A stretch of DNA of 21,408 nt from Hypsibius dujardini (taxonomy: Eukaryota; Tardigrada; Eutardigrada; Parachela; Hypsibiidae), in assembly GCA_001579985.1 (NCBI GenBank), contig LRSR01006693.1, forward strand, positions 1-21,408, in the 5' to 3' direction. The translations under genes were made by a program, and so were the position numbers. Numbering within the stretch: position 1 is the first letter of the stretch; each line of letters opens with the position of its first letter. The notes beneath the pieces are model-generated. The model saw only the letters and a program-made list of their open reading frames with translations, was not told where the DNA came from and did no database searches. This document shows, one piece after another, positions 1 through 9,100 of this stretch.

Positions 1-446
1 TATTATCGAATTCCGAAATTCGGTGATCGATTTCCCTTATCATCCCCGACTGACCAGGCAAGTTATTCGACACACTGAAAGCAATCAACTGGGCCGGGGG
101 TTCATGGCCTCCTCCGAGTGTATCACTCTGTGGCTTTCAGGAGTTTCGCAACTTCCCTATCCCAATCTAGCGCATTTAAGTACTGACCGTAAAATTAAAC
201 CAACCTGAAAAATGAACTAAAATTAAGTTCACACTTTCATTTAGTGACAAATCTTATAGTTCTTCTAGTTTCCTTAACATACTACCTGTAAATGAAGGTT
301 TTTAGTCCTCTTTGCCCTAGCTGAGTGAAAAGGCAGTCAGTTTGAATTGACAAACTTCAGTTTTTATCACCATTACTTATGGAACCCAGTTCAATTAGTA
401 AGTATTAAACACTGATCTGGGCATGGGTCTTGTTCGATCCAAATAG

Positions 447-836
447 GTTCTACGCGTGAAGTAATAGGATGTTCTGTCGGTGGAAGCGTTCTCTTGCTCA
501 GTGTGTTGGGCACCATCTGGATCCGGTACATAATAAAATATCTCGCCGTCCCTGCACCTTATATTGTATACTACATCTAACAAAGATTTCCCTCAATCGG
601 TTTTTCGTAGATGGTTCAAACGGCATGTTTTTGAATCGGCCAATTACTGGATACTTAAACGCAGTGACCTTCATCTTCCTGGCTATACCTATTATTCCAG
701 GTTGTCTCTGTTATCGTGCCACTTATTAAGGGCAGAAAATAGAGAGATGAAACAGCTAGAAACGCTTATTTTCATTCTCTGTCACTTTCCCCATTCTGAT
801 TATTTTGCAAAAATTTCCACCTACAAAACTATCTGA
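447..836 (+). CDS. R1: 3' end of a natriuretic-peptide-receptor/receptor guanylate cyclase-like gene (partial)
   Basis: Two exons, 447-525 and 611-836, joined in frame (acceptor AAATAG|GT, donor CG|GTACAT, acceptor TTCGTAG|A). The first encodes a membrane helix rich in Leu, Val and Gly (GCSVGGSVLLLSVLGTIWIR). The second encodes a juxtamembrane segment containing ESANYWILKRSDLHLPG and SRLSLL, then reads on to a TGA at 834-836. Splice phases (1 in, 2 out) match the equivalent exons of R2 at 6113-6443, and the juxtamembrane residues are nearly the same, so this is a paralogue. In receptor cyclases the W-x-I/V...SRL segment lies just before the kinase-homology domain; no such domain is recognised downstream. 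The last ~35 codons do not resemble R2 and may be intronic read-through. The 5' part is absent; an open frame at 2-188 ending in a phase-compatible donor could be a decayed upstream exon. It may be a pseudogene. Confidence 0.6.
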
Positions 837-1745
837 AATCGCGACGCATTTATTACTACCGGGTTTAGTTTGGGGCTTGGGGTACTTTGAAATACGATAT
901 TTGTCTCCACAATGGAATCCCCTATATCGATGCAACGTTTCGGTCTGCAAATTGTTACATTCGTCACAAATTTAGATTTCAATAAAAGAAGTATTCCAAA
1001 TGAGTCTGAATTCGGCATTTGAATAATACCGCAGATCGGAGTTACTAGGAATTAATGCTCATTTGGACAAAAACGGAGATTTTTTCCGGACTTTTTTACC
1101 AGTATTTTCTTTTGGTGAGGGCTATGCTCACAGTCCACGGCCGTCCCGGAGTGCTCGCGGGTTCGGGTTGTCGTCCCAGTGAACAGGCAACGGTGATCCG
1201 CTCCACTGGCAAAACGGCACGTCTGTATGGAGCATGTGTGGTAAGACATAGCAACAAAGCGATGCCGAGTCGGCCCTTTTGCTGGACAGAGGCTTATTTT
1301 GATTGCCAGAGATTTAATTCAATAAGTGATTTGTAATAAACGTGATCTCCATTGCAGAGCCTCGCATTCGAGACAAGTCCCGAAGGAATGCCGTATGAAT
1401 TTTAGATTAAAGTCGAAGTTTTTTTGCTGATTTTTCGTCTCCTTCCGTTTTTTGGAGTTTCGTTGCCTAGGCATTATGAAAAAATACATCATAACGGCCA
1501 ATTAGACAGTGCCACTGCAGCTCATATTTCTTTTCTACTCTCCTCGTATTTCGTTTTACCAGTGATGTCTTTGTTTTACCTGTATTTTTCTGCTCAGGTT
1601 GCCCTGGCTGAAAGGGTACGCTGGCTGGAATAAACAAGCAAGTGTGTATATACCCGACTTGTTAAAGATTTTTGGCGATTCTGGTACGGCATTCTGTGTC
1701 TGCTTTTTACGATGTTCGATAAAGTCAATCCGGTCTAAGTGAAAG

Positions 1746-1822
1746 AGAGGCAGATAGACAGGCAGGAAAATATGCAGGCAGGTAAGCCTACAAGCAGGCA
1801 GGTGATAGACAGACAGATATCC
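1746..1822. repeat. Degenerate CAGG/CAGA tetranucleotide repeat
   Basis: Repeated GGCAGG, GACAGG and GACAGA units are interspersed with short AT-rich stretches. This is an imperfect microsatellite of the same general type as the longer array in CP3 intron 3. Confidence 0.6.
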
Positions 1823-2114
1823 CACCCGGAACGAATATATATGCATTTCTGATATTTAACTCTGCCATTTTTCTATTGAAACCTATGCATTGGAGCTGCA
1901 GTCGTCTCATTGTTTGCTTCTGAGCTTCCGTTTATAAATTTTCTAACTGGACTGCTCGTGCAACGGTGTCTGTGACGTTCAGTAAACGACACGACTTTTT
2001 GTTTTATTAGTATGGTTTCGTGGTTGACGTAATCCTCCACAATCGCATGGAATTTATGAAAGTGATACTGATTTGTTATCCTGCTTGGATGCCCGTGTCC
2101 TCTCATCTGAAATT

Positions 2115-2150
2115 TGATAATTACGCGGCATCAATAGCGATTATCTTATC
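2115..2150. promoter_or_regulatory. Cluster of three GATA-factor-like sites upstream of CP1
   Basis: TGATAA at 2115-2120 and two back-to-back TTATC (GATAA on the other strand) at 2141-2150 lie about 150-180 bp before the CP1 start codon. GATA factors drive gut-specific digestive genes in ecdysozoans, so a role in intestinal expression is an inference. The motifs are short and could occur by chance. Confidence 0.3.
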
Positions 2151-2296
2151 GACTGATTATACTTCCACTTTCACGGTCGTCCAATGAACGATTCAATGTC
2201 AGGCTTTTGTGGCGGTTCCTTCGTTGATTTTCTTCCAGCCAACTTCTTGTCGAGCGTGTTACTTGTGTAAGAAATTTCGCAGGAACTGCCGGTAGA

Positions 2297-5200
2297 ATGT
2301 TGAAAATCCAACTATGTCTCTTAGCATTGCTGCTCGGCTTGGCCATTGCGGAGGAGACTCGGAAATCATACAAGGGGTAATTTCTGACGTTTTAACCTTT
2401 TTTTCCTCCTGAATCCTCTCTGTGAACTTTAATATATATAAATTGCGTTAATCTGAAATTTAATTTAGTTTAATTGTAATTTCATACGTTTTAAGATGGC
2501 TGTCAAGCTATGTACGGCAAAACAAGCATTTCATTTTAGGTACAAAGTATACCTTTTGACTCTGGAAACTCAGGCACAACTGGACTTCCTCAACCGGATG
2601 AATGACGACCTTCTAACCAAGGATCTTGCTGGAGAGGTTTGTCTTTGAGGCTTTTACGGCCATTTAGCCACGTTTAAATGAACTTTTTCAATCTTAAAAA
2701 TATTGTGGTAAGGTTGAATTATGGACGGAGCGGAACCAGCTGACCAAGGCACTCCCACAAACGGTCAATATGATGGTATCACCGCGGGAAGACAAGGAAT
2801 TTTTGAGGCTGATCAACGGCCAAACTATCCAACATAAAGTTGAAATTCCCGATCTTTCTGTGTATGTTGCTCACATGCTGATAACATTGCACTGACGTGT
2901 CAGGTTTGGTAGCTTGAAATTCTGATTCTTCAGACTGCTTGAAGAGGAGTCATACATCTCGCCGAGCGATCAGCGTGTGATTTCCGAAGGCGGAATGACA
3001 TGGACAGCCTACCATCGATACTCAACGGTAATTATTTGTCGACTATTTCCATACAATCACCGTGCTGCAATTCCAAGCAATTATCTTTATTTAATTATCA
3101 TATCGCAAATTTTAATGCGTAACCTTTTTAGGAAACCGCTATAGTCTCCCCCTTTCACCACCATTCCCTATTGTCACTCCCCTTTCGCACCCCGTTTCAC
3201 TATTGACATCTCGTTTTCAACTCGTATCAATTATCATTAATTTGAATAATGTCACAAAAATACTTCAACGTTTTGACTGAGCGGAAAATAAAATGAGAAT
3301 CACATAAATGATCTTTGTTTTGTATTCTACAGATAAACTGAAAGTTTGATTAACATTGTATCGAATTGCTTCCTGCAATTGTACTTCACGAATTTAATGG
3401 AATATATTTCTTTTTAATTACAAATGGTCGTTCAGAGATACAAATGTATTTTTCTATGAATTACCGGTAATATATTTCGGATTTTCTGCCCAGGGATGTT
3501 GAATTGAGCCCACCATGTGACAACCAAAATATATCTACAATGTATTTATGTATTTTGTAGCAAGTGACAACGAAAAGTAGTTCAGTTGAAGTTGGTTGTG
3601 AAGAATGTCATCCCTAAAATATTGAGGCTTCCAGCTGAGTTTTTAGTACCTTACGACGTTCAGCTTAAGTGAACTTTAAGTGATCGCATTTACCGTAAGC
3701 TAACTGGATTTTAAGATGATATTTTATTTGAGAAAAGGGGTGATTATAGTAAAAAAGGGCTGCGTATGGGCAGAGGCTCGTTTAGGATTTTTACAGGTCG
3801 GAACCAGGACCCCTGAGGGGTGGGCCAGGGTGGGCAAAGGGACAAAAATAATTTTTTCAAAACTCAACCGAAAATTCGGCCCATTCTTTCTGATCTTTTT
3901 AAAACTTGTGGGCGTCTGAGGGTCGAATTTTCAAGGGGGCTCCCTGCGATTTCAAGACATTTTCAGAAACTTTACTGTATTCCCGGTCAGATCGCACCGC
4001 CGTGTGTCTCACGTGACGTACTGCATCTGCCGACCAATCGCAGCCCATCACAGTGCGAGCGTGCAGCGAATGGTCTTTCTTGGAATTACGTGCCTAGCGC
4101 TCGGCCTTTATTGCATACAGTTCGTTAGTGTTTAATATTTTATAGACCAAATTTATCTTATTTACACCACCAAATTTTCTGTAGTCAAGTGAAACTTCAT
4201 ATATATATATATATAAGTAATGTGACTAACAAATGGTGCAATTAGATTGAGCGTTTTCTGGAGACCCTTGCCACAAATTACTCGGCCATCGTGGAAAAAA
4301 GCACCCTGGGGAAATCTTACGAGGGCCGGAATTTGTACCTCATGAAGATTGGCAAGCCCAGAGCAGATGGCAAGACTAAACCAGCCGTTTGGATGGATGC
4401 CCGTAAGTCTGTGGTACATGAACGTTTAGAAGTCACATTTTCAATCCAAAATCTTTGTTATAGAAATTCACGCTCGTGAATGGATTGCTTGCGCCACGGT
4501 TACATACATGTACGGGGGCCATATCACATCCTCAGAAGAAAACATTCCATTGAATTCTTCCATGTATGGTTAAAGGATGAACAAATTGGTAACCGAGTAC
4601 GGCTTGAACGAGACCGTCACCCGGATGGTGGACCAAATTGACTGGTATGTCCTCCCTGTGATCAACGTGGACGGCTATGAATTTACTCATACAAACGTAA
4701 GACTTGATCTTTTATTTACAATTTTCATGTGCTATATGTGCTTCTAAAATGTATGATTGAAGGAACGTCTGAATCGGCTGACAAGGCAAATCAATCCGTT
4801 CAGTTCCCGTATCGGCGCTGACCCTAACCGAAACTATGACCACAAATGGATGCGTAAGTGAAAAATACGAGGGCACTTCTTTTGGAATTATCCGTTTGTC
4901 ACTGCAGATTTGTTTTAAGGAACATAACTTCCTTTCAGTCCAAGGGGCAACCCAACAAGCTGGCACGGAGATTTACGCTGGCCCGTTTCCTTTCTCTGAG
5001 CCGGAAAATCTTCACCTCACCGTAAGTACACCGACTCGTCAAGCCCCTAAACTTAAGAAATACGGCAACGCGTACTTAATGGATGAATGAATTTATTTTT
5101 GTGATCTGGTTTTCAGGAAGCTGTTCTGCAACGGCGCAATCAAATTAAAACCCTCTTGACTTTTCATTCCGCTGTGCAAATGTGGCTGCTACCTTGGGGA

Positions 5201-5946
5201 TACGATCTGATCTACCCCGACGATTATCAAGACCTTGTAGGGCTCGCAAATTATCCTCAAATTCCATCACTGTCGTATCTTAACCGCTTTATTCGTGTTA
5301 GATGCAAATGGGCGTTAGAGCGACTGATGCCTTGACAGCAGTCTATGGTACTCGTTATGCAGTTGGAAGCTCCACGGAACTTTTAGGTAATTTTATGTGT
5401 TTTCCAATAGGGCTTTTTCCGGCAGCCGGGTGTTATGACATTTAATCATTTGGTTTTCATTTCCAGGAGCCGCTGCGGGAGCCACTGACGATTGGGGAAA
5501 GGCCAAAGGGGGAGTCAAATACGTAAGGAAATACAATTATAAAAAAATGTTGCACTTTCATCACAAGGAATTCCATAATAAGCATGAATTTTGGTATAAA
5601 AAAACATAAGACGAAGAAGCAGGGAAAGATCCAGGAGGAAAGCATCAAGCATCCGACGGGTGCTGCTAAGGAGAGATGAAATCAAACACAATGAACCACG
5701 CGCTCAAAGAAACAACAGACAAGCATCACGCGGTGTACCGAGCCCACTGAGTACACAGGTATTGCTTTGGTTCCACAGTCTGTGACCGTTGAGCTGCGAA
5801 ATCCTCGCGGATTTGGAGCACCCAGCACTGCCAGCAGCTTTATCCTTCCACCGGAGCAGATCATTCCATCGGGTCTGGAGACGTTCGAAGCCATCCGCGT
5901 CGTTGGGGAAATTGTTTACCAGGAGTTTGGCCCAACTCTCAATTAA
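2297..5946 (+). CDS. CP1: secreted M14A metallocarboxypeptidase (carboxypeptidase A/B type), 13 exons
   Basis: Zinc exopeptidase proenzyme that would remove C-terminal residues outside the cell. Exons: 2297-2376, 2540-2636, 2713-2861, 2934-3027, 4246-4402, 4464-4509, 4576-4696, 4763-4853, 4939-5021, 5117-5236, 5302-5386, 5467-5522, 5779-5946; 448 aa. The ATG opens a signal peptide (MLKIQLCLLALLLGLAIA), followed by a propeptide (YKVYLLTLET...) to about residue 135, then the catalytic domain. Zn ligands are H195 and E198 (IHAREW) and H323 (TFHS). R250, R253, N270 and R271 match Arg124, Arg127, Asn144 and Arg145, and E398 matches catalytic Glu270. D382 matches position 255, as in carboxypeptidase B. 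G375 replaces Tyr248 and A325 replaces Tyr198. Usual RLWRK is RLNRL (250-254), and the C-terminus carries an insert (GAPSTASS). It is the most divergent of the three tandem copies, and its last intron is displaced 4 nt. Substrate preference is inferred. Confidence 0.93.
3772..3947 (+). repeat. Dispersed repeat copy A, in CP1 intron 4
   Basis: The left part (3772-3807, GGCTCGTTTAGGATTTTTAC then AGGTCGGAACC) matches the reverse complement of 8461-8500. The right part (about 3904-3947, CTTGTGG...ATTTTCAAG) matches 8362-8402 directly. The two halves therefore have different relative orientations, suggesting internal rearrangement or an element with inverted ends. Confidence 0.6.
4198..4215. repeat. 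AT dinucleotide microsatellite
   Basis: Short run of alternating AT shortly before the CP1 exon 5 acceptor. Confidence 0.8.
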
Positions 5947-5981
5947 ATTGATCGGTCGAATTTATGCCAATTTAGTTTATA

Positions 5982-6005
5982 TAAATATATATATATATAT
6001 ATATA
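5982..6005. repeat. AT dinucleotide microsatellite
   Basis: Alternating AT run in the 166-bp interval between the convergent stop codons of CP1 and R2. It lies in the likely 3' untranslated region of one or both genes. Confidence 0.8.
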
Positions 6006-6112
6006 CATCGTTCTGTTTTCTTCACGTCTCGCGAGTCATGATATCGTTTCAAGGACATAAAAAAAATGAACACGAATAGTGAGTACAAAACCGGAAACTT
6101 GCCAAAGTAAGT

Positions 6113-9100
6113 TTAAAACGACCCAACGTTGATGCTGACGCAGGAGAACAGCAAGGATAATCGGGATTGTCCTTTGAATCCTGGTAAATGAAGATCACTC
6201 CGTTGGAGGATCCAGTAATTTTCTGCCTCAAAGATGTGCTGCCGAAACCACCTGTAAAGATCGGCGAGACATTTTTCATTAGACCTTAACATGTTTTTGG
6301 AAAATAGACAACATAAAACAATATTTTTTTAGGCACAAACCTGACCCAAAAAGCGCCAGCAACAAGGAGCACCAGAAGAATCATAGTAACCGAGCCTGCG
6401 ATGATCTTGGTCGTAGTGCCTGCATTGGTTGATTCAAGCTGAACTTATCGCGACTCAAATTCGGTAAATTCTGTAATTTGACTAGACCTAGAATGGTTTA
6501 CGAATATATTTTCTTTTGTTGGACAATAGTTAACATTGTGCTGCAAAGTTGGATGTTGTTGAACAGTGTGATTAGCCACCTTGTTCTAGTATTAGTACTC
6601 TGTTTTGGTGTCGGCTGCAATTTGTGTGTAGTTTCGCTCGGATCAGTTAATCACGCTGTGCGTGATGGGTGAGTCAAAGAGAAATATTGTGTGTGAGCAC
6701 AGAGCACGCAAGTCAGTCGTCACATTTACACAGTCGGGATAACTTCCGTCGACTGTCTCTCTCGTTCCTTCTGTTCAATCAAATTGATTGATCCCGGTAT
6801 TGTGTGTGTTCATTAAGAACCTCTCCAGGTCGCCATCCTACTTTTTCCGAGGATGTCCGGATTTCATCAAGGACTGCTTGAAGATCACCCGTGTAGACGA
6901 CCTTGCCCGGCGAACTCTAGGCTAACACTGTCATCTAGCCTGCAAATTTCCCCTTGAGCCTTCTGCCTATCTTAATGGTGTTCGCTCAAACCCACACGAT
7001 GTTTGCCGGACTTGAAAATTTGCAAAATAGAGGTGTGCAAACCGCACCGCAGACCGCACCGCCGCAAACCGCGCGGCGGTCCGCGGCGGTGCGGTTATGG
7101 ACTGCTCGCGGTCTGCGGTGCAGTTGCGGTTTAAATTTCTGCGGTTGCGGTTTCGTATTTTTTAACCGCCGCAAACCGCGAAATTGTAAAGATTGTACGG
7201 TAGGGTATAAAAAAGTCGAATCATCGCGTTCTTGGCCAGATGGCGTGCCATTTGTTTACTTTGAGGTTTGAGTAGCTGAAAGTTGTTCTATTAAACGGTT
7301 CGTCACCGATTGACGTCGTTATTAGGCGTGTCACGTACATTATGGACGGACTGTCCCGATTTAGATCTACATTTCGCAAACTGTCATTTAAATTTAAAAT
7401 TCGCGGTTTTTGCGGTTCGGTCGCGGTTTCATTTTTGTGATCCGCGGTCTGCGGCGGTGTGGTTTTTAGTTAATTTTGCGGTGCGGTGCGGTTTACGGTC
7501 GGTATATTGAGCTGCGGTGCGGTTTGCGGATCCAGTTTTCGTAACCGCGCACAGCTCTATTGCAAAACAATACTTACTAACGTTACAAATGCCTCGAAAG
7601 CCGCACACTGGAACGCTAGGTGGAGGAAATTGGCCGCCAGGCCAGTCAATGTCCTTTCCAATGCGGCGAAGGAATTGCCTTCCGCTGTTGGAGCGCACTA
7701 AGAAAGGCTACGAAAAATACGAACACGAGATGGAACACGAATTCTTAGAATTTGAACAACAATCTTAAGTTTTACCTGTCGAATGTCATGCACGGCGTCA
7801 TAGTGAGCGATCGTCAACAATGCTTGGCGCACACCGTTTGCGTCGAACAAAACACTTCCTGATTCGGGGGTGAGGAAGGTGCGATTGAGAAAGCGATCCG
7901 CAAGCCCACGACCGTTTGTGATGTTTTGCCCGTTCGCCCATGTTTCATTTAGCACCTGGATCAGCATTGCATACATGTACAGTACATGCCTCATTCAAGA
8001 AAGCTCTCATTGATTGATTACCTGGCCAATAAGCAGTACATCGGTGTAGCTGTCGAGGATAGTGGTTGTCCAATCGTTTCCTGGGGCGTAGGTGGCGTTG
8101 TATTTAGCCAAAGACCGTCGGCGAAATTCTAACGCAAGGTTTTTGGTGCTAGCGAAGCTGTTGGTCTTGTTGGATGTTTCGTCGTCGTTCGACTCGGCTG
8201 ACTGCACTAACAAGACTGATTGAAATGCCTTTCGCGCTTTCTATAATGAATAAATGAAAGATGTGACTGCGCAAAAAAAATCATGCAAGGAATATTCAGT
8301 CGGTTATTAGTTAATTTTGTTTTGCACAAATCACATATCAATTTGTTCCTGATCATTTCCAGACTTGTGGAAGGGTGGTGGGTCTGATTTTCAAGAGCCC
8401 TCAGGAAAAAATGTGTTCGCCATGTGCCAATCCCTCCCCCGTGCCCGGCACAGGAGAGTTCTTGGTTCCGACCCGTAAAAACCCTAAACGAGCCCCTGCT
8501 CGTTATGACAACCTGTCCGAGTCGAAATTTGTTCCCCACCTCATCGTCCTGATCTCCGTAGCGCCAGGTTAAATTTCCATAGTTTACAGGCGAAACCATT
8601 GTCTCTGTGACCACATAGACCTAATATTACGAGGAATGTATATTGCACGACCGTTTAGGGCGATGAAACAAAAGATTGTAAAACATACAAACTGGCCGTC
8701 GGTCATGTTCATACTTTCGGCGGTTATCTACAATAAGATCGTTTGATTGCCAATTAAATCTGGTTTCGAGGACCAATATTCGGACTGATGCTTACCAAGA
8801 GTCTTCGGAACTGTGGAAAATGGCCATAATAGAACAGGACTAGTGGAAGGATTTAATCTTTAATTGAAGCACGTCAAATGAATGTATGCAAAAATCATAC
8901 CTCTGCTGACGTTTCTAAATGCCAAAAGAGTGCGGCTGTAAGTGAAGGTTGGGTTTGACTTGATGCTGTACATTTCACGTGCCGTCACACTTGCTACCCT
9001 ATCCAGACGGGCCTGAAAGCCGTTGAACAAACTGCGAAAGACCGGAGCCGAAGATTCGTCCCACAGGGCGAAGATTGACGTCCAATTGTAGTGGGCGATC

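Larger units (their letters stand above)
837..2296. other. Intergenic region between R1 and CP1
   Basis: No gene is recognised on either strand. It contains a sequence at 1113-1133 resembling one end of the inverted-repeat element found in CP3 intron 8, a degenerate CAGG/CAGA repeat at about 1746-1822, and a GATA-site cluster at 2115-2150 just upstream of CP1. Short open frames here show no family resemblance. Confidence 0.5.
3028..4245 (+). other. CP1 intron 4 (1,218 nt) carrying a dispersed repeat
   Basis: By far the largest CP1 intron; its homologues in CP2 and CP3 are 131 and 74 nt. It contains a dispersed repeat at about 3772-3947 related to one in R2 intron 5, and an AT dinucleotide run at 4198-4215 near the acceptor. 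Growth of this intron by repeat insertion is the simplest explanation. No coding sequence is recognised. Confidence 0.7.

Noticed and set aside
1134-1240. Possible kinase-homology exon of R1 (K-T-A-R-L-Y-G-A-C-V, strong GTAAGA donor and CACAG acceptor)
   Set aside because: The acceptor lies in a repeat end (CTATGCTCACAG) shared with the CP3 intron 8 element, the phase does not join the R1 tail, and the next possible exon at 1358-1405 has no kinase resemblance.
8375-8572. Open frames across R2 exon 5 and intron 5 on both strands
   Set aside because: They are read-through of the dispersed repeat; the exon ends at 8540 by homology and phase.
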